A DNA stretch of 64,000 nt from Pseudomonas viridiflava (lineage in GTDB: Bacteria > Pseudomonadota > Gammaproteobacteria > Pseudomonadales > Pseudomonadaceae): positions 62,001-126,000 of the forward strand of contig NZ_UTKY01000010.1 of the NCBI RefSeq assembly GCF_900583165.1, read 5' to 3'. The position numbers and the translations under genes were made by a program. The notes below the pieces were generated by a model. It worked only from the letters and a program-made list of their open reading frames with translations. It had not been told where the DNA came from and did no database searches. The stretch's first letter is position 1, and each line of letters starts with the position of its first letter. This document shows, piece after piece, positions 24,590-32,845 of this stretch.

Positions 24590-27388
24590 TTACGCCTTGA
24601 ATGTCCAGCACTTCACTGTGGTTGGCCGGGGTTGTGAGCATGGGTTGCGGCCGTTAAATGCAGCGCGCACGGCGCTGTGAACGGCTTTGTTGCTGTCCAG
24701 AAACTTATGCGAACGGGACTCTTTGAGCAGGTCGCGCAACGTGGCCACGTCGGCCAACTTCTGTTTGTGTTCGGCGGCGCGCTCGCAGAATTCGTTGAGG
24801 TTGATGGCGATCACGGTGGGGTCGCTGCTGTGGTCCACCACCGGGTCTTCGCTCAAGGATTCGAGGTAGTCGTAGACCTCCCAAAACTCGGCCACGGCCG
24901 CATGGTCGGAGCTGATCGACGCCTGGCGCTCGATGGCCATGCGTACGATCTGGCGCTGAGTGGCAGCGACCTGGGTGTCACTCAATTTCAATACCAGGCG
25001 AATGCCGTCCAGCAGCGAGAGCATTTGCGCGTGGTTTTTGCTGATGCGCTCCACGCGGATGTAGCCGCGCAGGTCATAGCCGCAGTTGCTGCAGTTGCCC
25101 TGGTCACTGAGGTACGCCGTGCTGCAGGCGAAGCAATGGGTGTGCAACCGGCGCAGCTTCGATTCGTGTTCGGGCATACGCTGGGCGAACAGCTCAAGCA
25201 CCGCGGATTCTTTACCCACCGCCCGCAACAGGAAGTGGCTGAGGGTGCCGCCGTCCAGGGCGTTGAGTTGATCGGCCGCAGCACGGCTTTCCGGCGTGAC
25301 GGTCGGGCGCACGAAGTGCAGCTTCACAATGCGCGTCATGATGGCTTCGTGGGCGACCACGGCCGCGTTCTGGCTGATAGCGATGGTTCCCCGGAATGGG
25401 GGCTCGTACGTTTCGTTGCCGGCTGTCTTAACGCCTTTCGTGGCCAGGGTGCCGCCGCCGTAAAAGTCTTTGAGTTCATCCCATTCAAAGGTTTTCGCGT
25501 GGGCCCGATCGTCGCCGTGGCGATCGGCTTCCAGGAACACAACCGGCATCCCGGAGACCTGGCCCATCAGGCGAGAGCGCCCGGCCTTCGTGGACTTCAT
25601 AGGGTCAAATCCTTCATAGCCTTCGCGGCCGAGTAATTTCCATAGCAGGTTCAAGAGGGTGGTTTTGCCGGCGCCGGCCTCACCGGTGGCTTCCAGGAAA
25701 GGGAACGACTGGTAGCGTGCGCGGATCTGTTCGCAGAACAGCGAGCCGAAGAAGAACACCAGCGCGACGAAGCCCTGGGCACCGAAGCAAGTCCACAGCA
25801 ACTGCACCCACTTTTCGTCAAAGCCCTTTGCTTCACGCTGCAGATGGATAGGTACGCCTTTCTGTAGGGTTTTCAGACGCAGCTTGCCGAACTCGAAATA
25901 GTCTTCGCTGTTGACCTTGTAGGTGGTGCCGTCCTTGATCGCGATATCGCCATAGACGTAGCAGGCGTATTCCTTGCTGTAGCCCACGTAATCGATCGTC
26001 GAAACAGTTTTGATGCTGAAAAGCTGGTCTTTCATGAGCTTGTCGAGCTGCTGGCCACTGCCGGTGAACATGGCTCCAGCCGCCATACCGAGCAGGCGCT
26101 TTTTAAATTCGCTAGCGGCCGACAGCTGGCCACTGGTGAAGGTGTTTTTCACGCTTTCGGAGTCGTGCGGGAAGTCCACACGCATGTAGTACCAGGATTC
26201 GTCTGTTACCTCGTTGCGTTGGAAATACAGCGCCTGGGGATAGCAGTTGGCAATCTCGACAACGCTGCCGGACTGCTGCAGTGCTTTTTCGCGCTGTTGC
26301 GCCTGGTTAAGCAGCTGATCGTCGTGGTTCTCGCTGTCCTCGATGTCGGACATGGCGCGGTTGAATTTCTCCATGTCCAACTTGAACCAGTACAAACGGT
26401 TGCCGAAGCCCAAGTGAAATTCACCACGCTTGTTCCAGTCGTACATGAGCAACGCTTTTTCTGCTGCGCTCTCGGCCAGCAGCAGGGCGCCTTGGTGGCG
26501 CGCTTGCTTGAGGTCCGTGGCGATCTGATCAGCCCGTTTAATTTCGTCCTCGATGAAGTTCCAGCGCTGATGCAGATCGTTCCAATCTGCCTTGCGGCCG
26601 TCACGTTGCGGGATCTGTGCTGACTCGCAGACGAAGCCCAGCGCACGGGCTTCACGCACCCAACGTCGGGTGTAAGCGTTGGCGCTGGGTTCGTTATCCA
26701 AGGCCCAAACCAGCTTGGGCAGCTTGCCGCCTTCCCGGGTTTTAACCAGGGCTTTGAGCGAGTCGCCAGGGAACGCATTGGATGACATGGCAGATACGGC
26801 CGCGATGTCGTTATGCACCAGGGCGATGGCGTCGAAAATCCCTTCGACAATCCAGATTTCCTTGGCTTCAAGCAGGTCAACACAAGGTGGACACCACCAG
26901 ACGCCGCGGTAGCTGTCCTTGGACTTGAAGCGCGCTTTCATCTTGCCGAAGCGGTGCGGCTGATCAATCAGGCGTTCCCACCAGCCACCTTTGTCCAGGG
27001 CGAAGCGCACGGTGGCGCTGCCGGCGTTGTGTTCCGGGGAATAGAAGCTTTCCTGGGTGAACCAACCCTGGATCAGCTCAAACCGGAAACCCCGGGCGAA
27101 CTCCAGGTAAGCGCGCGCAGTGGCATAGGGGTGCTGTTCCGTTGCCGGCGCTCGCTTGCTCCAGTCTTCGAACAAATCGTCGTACAGCTCTTTTACGTGC
27201 AGGGTGTGGCCGCATTTTTCAGGGCGACCACAGATCACCATCCATGGCGTGTCGAACCGGGAATACAGTTCTTTCTTCTTGCACTTTGGGCAGGTGCCGC
27301 CGCGCATGTAGTCGGTGCCCGTGCGGTGCTTGAGCCCGAAATCGGACTGCAGGCGTTGCAACACGTCGTGGCGAAGATCTTCTTTCAT
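24590..27388 (-). CDS. Phage primase-helicase (Zn finger, TOPRIM, ATPase)
   Basis: 932 aa. Residues about 30-65 hold a Cys-rich finger ('GGTCPKCKKKELY ... ICGRPEKCGH'). Near 178-192 is TOPRIM 'EIWIVEGIFDAIALV', and near 570 a P-loop 'ATGEAGAGKTTLL' followed by 'GMPVVFLEADR'. Near 755-775 a second Cys4 finger ('CFACS ... CSNCG') precedes a helical C-terminus. It very likely primes and unwinds DNA for phage replication, replacing the P2 gpA-type protein. It is the largest early gene. Confidence 0.85.
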   Translation of the reverse strand: MKEDLRHDVLQRLQSDFGLKHRTGTDYMRGGTCPKCKKKELYSRFDTPWMVICGRPEKCGHTLHVKELYDDLFEDWSKRAPATEQHPYATARAYLEFARGFRFELIQGWFTQESFYSPEHNAGSATVRFALDKGGWWERLIDQPHRFGKMKARFKSKDSYRGVWWCPPCVDLLEAKEIWIVEGIFDAIALVHNDIAAVSAMSSNAFPGDSLKALVKTREGGKLPKLVWALDNEPSANAYTRRWVREARALGFVCESAQIPQRDGRKADWNDLHQRWNFIEDEIKRADQIATDLKQARHQGALLLAESAAEKALLMYDWNKRGEFHLGFGNRLYWFKLDMEKFNRAMSDIEDSENHDDQLLNQAQQREKALQQSGSVVEIANCYPQALYFQRNEVTDESWYYMRVDFPHDSESVKNTFTSGQLSAASEFKKRLLGMAAGAMFTGSGQQLDKLMKDQLFSIKTVSTIDYVGYSKEYACYVYGDIAIKDGTTYKVNSEDYFEFGKLRLKTLQKGVPIHLQREAKGFDEKWVQLLWTCFGAQGFVALVFFFGSLFCEQIRARYQSFPFLEATGEAGAGKTTLLNLLWKLLGREGYEGFDPMKSTKAGRSRLMGQVSGMPVVFLEADRHGDDRAHAKTFEWDELKDFYGGGTLATKGVKTAGNETYEPPFRGTIAISQNAAVVAHEAIMTRIVKLHFVRPTVTPESRAAADQLNALDGGTLSHFLLRAVGKESAVLELFAQRMPEHESKLRRLHTHCFACSTAYLSDQGNCSNCGYDLRGYIRVERISKNHAQMLSLLDGIRLVLKLSDTQVAATQRQIVRMAIERQASISSDHAAVAEFWEVYDYLESLSEDPVVDHSSDPTVIAINLNEFCERAAEHKQKLADVATLRDLLKESRSHKFLDSNKAVHSAVRAAFNGRNPCSQPRPTTVKCWTFKA

Positions 27389-27392
27389 GGGG

Positions 27393-27626
27393 TTACTTCA
27401 CTGCTTTGAGGCTGTGGGACAGGGCTGCCATAAGGCGTTTTTGCGCAGCCATCACCGGGAAGTGGGCGAGAATTGCGCCGTGGCGCTGGCCATCCGCAAC
27501 AAAGCGGAATTGGTCGTCGTACCAAAGCTCATTGAGGCTCAAGCGATACTGTTCACGCAGAGCGAGCAGCAGCGCCTTGGCCTCGGCAGATGGCAGTTGA
27601 GCGGTGACAATTACGGCGTTGGCCAT
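27393..27626 (-). CDS. 77-aa phage protein, function unknown
   Basis: Starts MANAVIVTAQLPSAEAKALLLALREQYRLS. Soluble, helical. It lies 4 bp upstream of the primase-helicase gene, so it is co-transcribed with it. No motif recognised. Confidence 0.6.
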   Translation of the reverse strand: MANAVIVTAQLPSAEAKALLLALREQYRLSLNELWYDDQFRFVADGQRHGAILAHFPVMAAQKRLMAALSHSLKAVK

Positions 27627-27699
27627 CGTTAAACCTCGATTTCAGGCGCAGCTCACCCATACCCACAAGCTGTGGGACCGGCGATTGGTTGGGTTGGTG

Positions 27700-28065
27700 T
27701 TACGAGTGGGTGGAGCGCAAGCGCACGTTGTCAGGGGCGTTCAGAATGCGTTCATAGATCAGGCTGACGGGAACGGACCAGCAAAACCCTTTGACCGGAT
27801 CCTTGATCACCACAACGGTGTCGCTGCTGAAATCCAGATCGAGGCGTTGGCGGACTGCGATGTCGACCAGCTCAACGTGGGCCAAGGAGGTCAGTTTGTT
27901 TGCCACTGGCTTTGCCACGTCCAGGCTGTTCACCAGGTGATTGACCGTACGGTTTAGAAGCGTCGACATATCGCCCAGGTGTTCAGCTTGATGACGCTCA
28001 AGAAATGCCAGCGCGGCGCGCTGCATGCACTCCTGATAGTCCGGCGTATTGTTTTGGGTGTTCAT
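27700..28065 (-). CDS. 121-aa phage early protein, function unknown
   Basis: Starts MNTQNNTPDYQECMQRAALAFLERHQ and ends near 'YERILNAPDNVRLR'. It overlaps the preceding regulator gene by four bases (ATGA), so the two are coupled. No recognised domain. Confidence 0.65.
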   Translation of the reverse strand: MNTQNNTPDYQECMQRAALAFLERHQAEHLGDMSTLLNRTVNHLVNSLDVAKPVANKLTSLAHVELVDIAVRQRLDLDFSSDTVVVIKDPVKGFCWSVPVSLIYERILNAPDNVRLRSTHS

Positions 28066-28541
28066 TGGACGTTCCCTGATTTGACGCGGTAGAGATCGAT
28101 CGCGGCATACACCTCGGCAGTCCGTGCGGCCATGTGCAGCGTGTGTGCGTTTTGGATCAACTCGGCTTCGGTATCGGTAATCACACCGTCCTCCAGTGCT
28201 TGGGCGATGATCTGATCGACCGTTCCCTTTTTTGCCGAACTTTGCATAGCCCGTGCATACATCTCCACGTTGTCCAGGCTTTCTGGGTGAGCCACGGGTA
28301 CGAACATGCCGCCGTACATTGCCGCTACGTAGTTGGCCAAGTGCTGGGTGCCAGTCACTTGCTCAAGCTGAAAAATCTGCATGTCCGTCAACGGGCGGCA
28401 GTTGTTGTTCTCATAGGCGTGGTTATCAAACTTCTTGAGCGGGAGGCCGATCCGGGCAGCGGCACATTCGCGCCCACCTTCGAAGGTGCAAATAATTGCA
28501 CTGACGACTTCACGACGTGTTTTTAGAACCATAGTTTTCAT
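28062..28541 (-). CDS. YmfL-like / CII-type regulatory protein
   Basis: 159 aa from the ATG at 28,541. Its N-terminus 'KTRREVVSAIICTFEGGRECAAARIGLPLKKFDNHAYENNNCRPLTD' fits the YmfL-like family of phage early regulators, with a predicted helix-turn-helix. The C-terminal half is helical. It follows the Cro-like gene in the leftward operon and may act like CII. The start could also be at 28,571. Confidence 0.7.
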   Translation of the reverse strand: MKTMVLKTRREVVSAIICTFEGGRECAAARIGLPLKKFDNHAYENNNCRPLTDMQIFQLEQVTGTQHLANYVAAMYGGMFVPVAHPESLDNVEMYARAMQSSAKKGTVDQIIAQALEDGVITDTEAELIQNAHTLHMAARTAEVYAAIDLYRVKSGNVQ

Positions 28542-28570
28542 CTTCTGCTGTTCCCTCAGTGCGCTGCCCA

Positions 28571-28783
28571 TTACTGTCCTATCACCCCGTCTTTGATCCC
28601 CAAAAGTACGGCAGCTCGATGCGCCTCCCCACGCCGACACTGGCTTTGGCCGCTCAGGACCGCATAGACGGTGCTGGGGTTGAGCTGATGCATAGCGGCG
28701 AAGTCTTTAGCAGACTGACCTCGTTTTTCTAATGCTTCCCGCGCTTGCTGTCGGGCTTGCTCGGTAACGCTTGAGTTCGGCAT
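28571..28783 (-). CDS. Cro-like small DNA-binding protein
   Basis: 70 aa, MPNSSVTEQARQQAREALEK, then a helix-turn-helix 'SAKDFAAMHQLNPSTVYAVLSGQ'. It is the first gene of the leftward early operon and is divergent from the XRE repressor over an 84-bp region full of GTGCA repeats, the place of a Cro/Cox switch protein. The reading frame is open far upstream through the repressor gene, but only the part from 28,783 makes sense. Confidence 0.75.
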   Translation of the reverse strand: MPNSSVTEQARQQAREALEKRGQSAKDFAAMHQLNPSTVYAVLSGQSQCRRGEAHRAAVLLGIKDGVIGQ

Positions 28784-28867
28784 AGTGCAGATCCGTGCAA
28801 TTTCATGTGGTGTGAGATGCACAATGATGCACTTAGGTGCACTTGTAAATAGTAAGGATGAAAAAAA
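28784..28867. promoter_or_regulatory. Divergent operator/promoter region of the lysogeny switch
   Basis: GTGCA at 28,785 and 28,795, then the complement TGCAC at 28,818, 28,828 and 28,838, all at exact 10-bp steps within each set. A further GTGCA at 28,868 covers the repressor's own GTG start. This regular, opposed array between repressor and Cro-like genes is the likely binding region for both proteins. Confidence 0.65.
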
Positions 28868-29218
28868 GTGCATCTTTCTGAAGATATTGGTTCTCGGCTG
28901 CAAGAAGAACGGAAGCGATGCGGCATGACGCAGAACCAGATCGCAGAGGCGCTGGGAATCGCGAAACGAACGCAAGCGAACTACGAAGCGGGGTCGAGTG
29001 ATGCCACTGCTTCGTACCTCAGCAAGGTTGCCGTTAGGTTTGAATTTGATGTCCCCTACATCCTGACTGGACGGCGCAGCACGCTGGCGCTCGACTCTCT
29101 GAGCGAGGTCGAACACAGCATTGTTCAGCAGTACCGAAGCATCCCTTCGGAAGATCAAAGAGCCATACGGCGTTTTGTGAAAGCTATGGCAGATGACGCG
29201 GTGAAGGGGCCAGATTGA
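28868..29218 (+). CDS. XRE-family phage repressor (CI-like)
   Basis: 116 aa with GTG start; TAAGGA lies 9 bp upstream. Residues about 5-60 are an XRE helix-turn-helix: 'IGSRLQEERKRCGMTQNQIAEALGIAKRTQANYEAGSS'. The short C-terminal part lacks the Ser-Lys protease of LexA-type repressors, so induction is not by classic RecA-driven self-cleavage. It would hold the lysogenic state through the GTGCA operators. Confidence 0.82.
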   Translation: MHLSEDIGSRLQEERKRCGMTQNQIAEALGIAKRTQANYEAGSSDATASYLSKVAVRFEFDVPYILTGRRSTLALDSLSEVEHSIVQQYRSIPSEDQRAIRRFVKAMADDAVKGPD

Positions 29219-29293
29219 ATCTTCCGGTTCTGTCTTGCTGTGGGCTCGTCCCCATATAAGTGCATCAGCAATGCATTTTATGGAGTGGTAAGC

Positions 29294-29479
29294 ATGTTGG
29301 ATCGCACAAATGCCGATGTCGGTTACGTTGAAATGGCGGCATCTGCGCTGCACGAGCTTTCGCATACCGAGCGTCGACTGATCGGTTTCTATCGCCAATT
29401 GCCCCGCCGTGACCAGGAGCAATTGCGCAGACTTACGGAGGCCCTGATAAGTAACCCGGATCAGTCCGACGCAGATTAA
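29294..29479 (+). CDS. 61-aa protein downstream of repressor, function unknown
   Basis: From the ATG at 29,294 (GGAG 8 bp upstream): MLDRTNADVGYVEMAASALHE. Its second half, 'LSHTERRLIGFYRQLPRRDQEQLRRLTEAL', resembles the C-terminal tail of the repressor encoded just before it ('LSEVEHSIVQQYRSIPSEDQRAIRRFVKAM'). It looks like a repressor lacking the DNA-binding half, so it may modulate the repressor by hetero-oligomer formation. Confidence 0.65.
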   Translation: MLDRTNADVGYVEMAASALHELSHTERRLIGFYRQLPRRDQEQLRRLTEALISNPDQSDAD

Positions 29480-29517
29480 TTTCTTAGCCGCCGGCACGTC
29501 GTTGTCGGCGTTTCGTT

Positions 29518-29775
29518 TCATGCGACTGCCTGGGATCCGAGCTTTTCAAATAGCTCCCGCTGCTGGGCCCTGGGCATGTCGCGCAATCGATCAATCAGTA
29601 GCCTGTCGAACGTTTGAGCGGACGGGCTAAGCGTATGGGAAAACGTGAGATTGGCGACCCAGCTGTGCCCGCACTTTGCGTCGAGGCACTGGCAATAAAG
29701 CTTCGCAAAGTCCGCTGAAAGCACCTCACGCGATGCTATTCGACCTTTGTGTCCGCATTTACAAGTAACTCTCAT
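29518..29775 (-). CDS. Ogr/Delta-like zinc-finger late-gene activator
   Basis: 85 aa. The zinc site is C5-x-C7 followed by 'LYCQCLDAKCGHSWVANLTFSHTLSPS', the hallmark of the P2 Ogr / P4 Delta family. These proteins bind upstream of late promoters and recruit RNA polymerase. It sits between the switch region and the leftward portal/terminase genes. It presumably turns on the late operons on both sides of 32.7 kb. Confidence 0.9.
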   Translation of the reverse strand: MRVTCKCGHKGRIASREVLSADFAKLYCQCLDAKCGHSWVANLTFSHTLSPSAQTFDRLLIDRLRDMPRAQQRELFEKLGSQAVA

Positions 29776-29849
29776 GTCCCCTCCCCGGGGTGCAGCAAAT
29801 TGCCACTATTTTCGCACGTGATGCAGAATATTTCTCTATTTTCGCGACG

Positions 29850-30884
29850 TCAGATAGTGCTTTCCACTGCGTTATCGAGTCTTCTCCAGTCGATACGCCT
29901 GTCACGTCTTAGGCTGTCATTCAGTTGGCTGAACAGCTGGCAGATCGGCCTGATTTCGTTACTGGTGTACACCCGGTCAATCTTCTCGATATCACCAAAG
30001 CCCCCGCTGTTTTCCGGGATGATCCCGGCAAGGGCAGGGTTCATCCGCCATGCTGCGATCACGTCGTTGCGCGTGATGTTCTTCACCTTCTCCAGCTCGT
30101 CCTTAGCCTGAAAATCCCCCACGGGGATGATCTGAATCGCGTTCTCCTTGCCATTGGGGATGTTGACGAACATCGAGCGAAAGTTGCCCACACCCTTGCT
30201 CGCACTGATTTGGGCGCGCAGGTTGTCCTCGTCTTCCTCGGTCAGGTCCGGGTCGTTGGTGTAGAAGATGTAACCCGCGTGCGCGCCGTTGCTGTAGTAG
30301 CGCCGGCGGAATAGGGTTGCGGCTTCGTTTAGCAACAGCGCCTGCAGGCCGCCCAGGTAGTCGGGCACGCCGTAGATGTTCTGTTCCACGTCGTAGTCCA
30401 GGACGTGTTCGATTTCGTCCTGGTCGAAGTCCATGTACTTGCTGTCGGGCAGCAGCATTCTGAAACCGCCATCGACCTTCACCCGCATGTTGATCGCCGG
30501 CAGGTGCTGCATCTCCAGGACTTCGCCGAAGGCGTTGGTGTCGCGGTAAAAATACGCCTCACCAAACACCATGTAGTCCAGGCTGGCCCGGCCCATGGTT
30601 TGCGTGCTGCAGCCCTCGGACGGGATGAATTCACGCAGCAGCAGGTTGCGCTTGAACTTGGGAATGGCGCCGTGGTGCGCGTTGGCGCGCAGCAGCTTGG
30701 CCAGGCCCGCCCGCGACACTGGCGGCTTGTAGATTTCGCCGTCGTCGCTGAGAAACACCCCCAGGTACTCGCCGATGTTGCCGGACAGCACCTGTTCGGG
30801 TTCCCCGAAGGTGAACGCCCGCATGGGCTGTGGCTGCTGCACCTGTTGGCTGGCTTGGGGTTTTTTGTGTCGTGGCTTGGGCAT
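29850..30884 (-). CDS. Phage portal protein (P2 gpQ family)
   Basis: 344 aa from the ATG at 30,884. Family features: 'AFTFGEPEQVLSGNIGEYLGVFLSDDGEIYKPPVSRAGLAKLLRANAHHGAI', 'DYMVFGEAYFYRDTN' and a C-terminal 'NDVIAAWRMNPALAGIIPENSGGFGDIEK'. It forms the dodecameric DNA channel at one capsid vertex. Its start lies inside the terminase reading frame, which overlaps it by 254 bp. Confidence 0.92.
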   Translation of the reverse strand: MPKPRHKKPQASQQVQQPQPMRAFTFGEPEQVLSGNIGEYLGVFLSDDGEIYKPPVSRAGLAKLLRANAHHGAIPKFKRNLLLREFIPSEGCSTQTMGRASLDYMVFGEAYFYRDTNAFGEVLEMQHLPAINMRVKVDGGFRMLLPDSKYMDFDQDEIEHVLDYDVEQNIYGVPDYLGGLQALLLNEAATLFRRRYYSNGAHAGYIFYTNDPDLTEEDEDNLRAQISASKGVGNFRSMFVNIPNGKENAIQIIPVGDFQAKDELEKVKNITRNDVIAAWRMNPALAGIIPENSGGFGDIEKIDRVYTSNEIRPICQLFSQLNDSLRRDRRIDWRRLDNAVESTI

Positions 30885-32682
30885 TGGTTCCGCTCGTGAC
30901 GTAGCGGCTACGGCGCCGCTTGTTGGTGTTGAGGGGTTCATTGAAAAGCGCGTGCATGATCGACCAGGCGATATCGGCGTGGCCTGTGGCGTCAGTTCGC
31001 GAAGCGCTATATGTGACTTGGCCACTGTTGGTGGTGCCGCGCTTGATGGTCAGGAAAGCCTGGGCGATGTCGGTCCAGCCGGCGTCCCACTCAATACGGC
31101 TGCCTTGAATCGTGTCCTGGGCCTTGAGTACAAGCAGATTTTTGGTTTCAAGGCTGTAATGGATAGGCGTCGCTTTCGCGTAGAAGTCGCGCACCAGATC
31201 GAACACGCCATAGCCCACGCCGGTGATGTCGATACCGATGTGTTGGACGTTGAAGCGCTCTGTAAGCTTTTTGACCTGGGCGGCCTGGTAGTTGAACGAA
31301 TGCCCCCTCCAGCTGTGTTTTTCCAGGATGCGGAATTTCGCACCGGGCTCCAGTGGTGGGGCGACCACCACACATGTGGCGTCGTCGCGGGTCCGGCTCG
31401 GATCGTAGCCAAGCCACACCGGGCTGTTGCCAAAAGGCCGGTCCAGTTCGGGGTCGTAGTCCTCCCACAACGACAGGTCGGAGTAGCAGCGCTCCAGGTC
31501 CTTGAGGCCGAACGCGCTTTGGCTGCTGTCGATGAATTTGCAGTAAAACAGCTGCTGGAATTTGTCTTCGTCGTACTCCAGCTGCAGCTGCTCGAGGTCG
31601 AACAGATCGCAGCCGCCATCGATCGCATCCTGGATGGTGATGGTCTTGCGCCATTGACCATCGGGGCACAGCGCGCCCTGCGTGTAGGACGCTTCGACAG
31701 GCCAGGTGCCGCCGGCCTTTTTTCCGCGTTTGCTGTTGCGGAATTCCTCGCCGGACCAGAAAGGGTACGCCTGGTGCGATACCGCGCTGGGCGTCGAGAA
31801 GTAGGTTTTGCGCCACTTCTTGTGGGTGCCCATAGCGCTGGCCACGGTGCTGAGTTTTTCAAAGTCGCGAATCCAGAAATACTCATCCACATACACATGG
31901 CCATGGTAGCCCTGGGCGGTGCTGCTGTTGGTCGACAGGAAGCGCAGTTCGGCGCCGTTGCTGAGCGTGATCGGGTTGCCGGTCAGCTCAATGTCGAACC
32001 ACTGTTTGGCAAACTGGATGATGTAGCTGCGGAAAATCTCCGACTGTGAGCGGCTTGCCGACAGGAACACCTGGTTGTCGCCGCTGAGTACCGCGTCCAT
32101 GAACGCTTCGCCGGCGAAGTAGTAGGTCAGGCCCACCTGGCGACTTTTGAGGATGTTGCGGATCCGACTCGTCAGCGGGTTTTGCTTGGCCGCGAACAAC
32201 TCCTTCTGATAGCGGTACATCTTGCTGATGAACTTATCCAGGAAGTCGACTTCGGTCAGCCCGCTGATGTCGTTCTTGGCCTTCTTTTCCTTTTTCTTGC
32301 CGCCACCCTCGCCACGGGGGGATCGCTCACCACGCGCGCCTGGGCGACGTTCCTGAGACTCGACGGCAGATTCCCCGGGGGTCGCCGGCAACGGTTTGAC
32401 CGCTTGCTTTAACAGGCGCTCGCGAACGGTCGTCAACCGGTCCAGCTCGTTGAGCTCGTCTTTAGTCAGGCTGCTGGCTTTGTCCAGGAGGAGGGTGATT
32501 CGCCGGCCAACGGCGGTCAGCGGTTCTTCGTCCGACAGCATGTCCTCCCATCCACCCTGGCGTATCCAGTAGTAGACGATCCGGATGTTGGGCAGGTTGA
32601 GCTGCGCCTGAATTTCCTTTGCCTTACAGCGGCGCAGAAACAGGCGTTTGGCGGCTTCTTTAACTTCGGTCGAGTAGTACAT
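30631..32682 (-). CDS. Phage terminase large subunit (P2 gpP family), with C-terminal read-on
   Basis: 683 aa as an open frame. Residues 1-60 hold a helix-turn-helix ('EAAKRLFLRRCKAKEIQAQLNLPNIRIVYYWIRQGGWEDM'). The ATPase follows with deviant Walker A 'SRQVGLTYYFAGEA' and Walker B 'HVYVDEYFW'. The nuclease domain has 'WLGYDPSRTRDD', 'HIGIDITGVGYGVFD' and a late Asp in 'ATGHADIAWSIMHAL'. After residue about 595 the frame runs on through the portal start in another frame as low-complexity Arg/Ala/Gln sequence, so about 80 C-terminal residues are probably not ancestral. Confidence 0.88.
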   Translation of the reverse strand: MYYSTEVKEAAKRLFLRRCKAKEIQAQLNLPNIRIVYYWIRQGGWEDMLSDEEPLTAVGRRITLLLDKASSLTKDELNELDRLTTVRERLLKQAVKPLPATPGESAVESQERRPGARGERSPRGEGGGKKKEKKAKNDISGLTEVDFLDKFISKMYRYQKELFAAKQNPLTSRIRNILKSRQVGLTYYFAGEAFMDAVLSGDNQVFLSASRSQSEIFRSYIIQFAKQWFDIELTGNPITLSNGAELRFLSTNSSTAQGYHGHVYVDEYFWIRDFEKLSTVASAMGTHKKWRKTYFSTPSAVSHQAYPFWSGEEFRNSKRGKKAGGTWPVEASYTQGALCPDGQWRKTITIQDAIDGGCDLFDLEQLQLEYDEDKFQQLFYCKFIDSSQSAFGLKDLERCYSDLSLWEDYDPELDRPFGNSPVWLGYDPSRTRDDATCVVVAPPLEPGAKFRILEKHSWRGHSFNYQAAQVKKLTERFNVQHIGIDITGVGYGVFDLVRDFYAKATPIHYSLETKNLLVLKAQDTIQGSRIEWDAGWTDIAQAFLTIKRGTTNSGQVTYSASRTDATGHADIAWSIMHALFNEPLNTNKRRRSRYVTSGTNAQATTQKTPSQPTGAAATAHAGVHLRGTRTGAVRQHRRVPGGVSQRRRRNLQAASVAGGPGQAAARQRAPRRHSQVQAQPAAA

Positions 32683-32739
32683 GGGCCGCAGTCTATGCGG
32701 CGAAAACGCTAGAAACGCGGGGTTAAAATCCGTGATTCA

Positions 32740-32758
32740 CCTATATCGCAAATATAGG
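32740..32758. promoter_or_regulatory. Dyad in the divergent late promoter region
   Basis: Perfect 7-bp inverted repeat CCTATAT-N5-ATATAGG, placed between the leftward terminase start (32,682) and the rightward scaffold start (32,846). Its position makes it a candidate site for the Ogr-like activator or for another regulator of both late operons. Confidence 0.45.
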
Positions 32759-32845
32759 AGAAACGCGCATTTGAACCGTTTGTTTGAGGGCAGACGGCTC
32801 CCTATCTTGGCGGCTCATTCAACCGATTGAGCGCAGTTAACGTCC

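Noticed and set aside
24677..25636. 319-aa plus-strand open frame in the primase-helicase gene
   Set aside because: Antisense shadow; the minus strand has zinc-finger, TOPRIM and P-loop motifs in one frame.
30775..32049. 424-aa open frame on the plus strand in the terminase/portal region
   Set aside because: Antisense to the terminase, whose catalytic motifs are clear; composition is that of a shadow.
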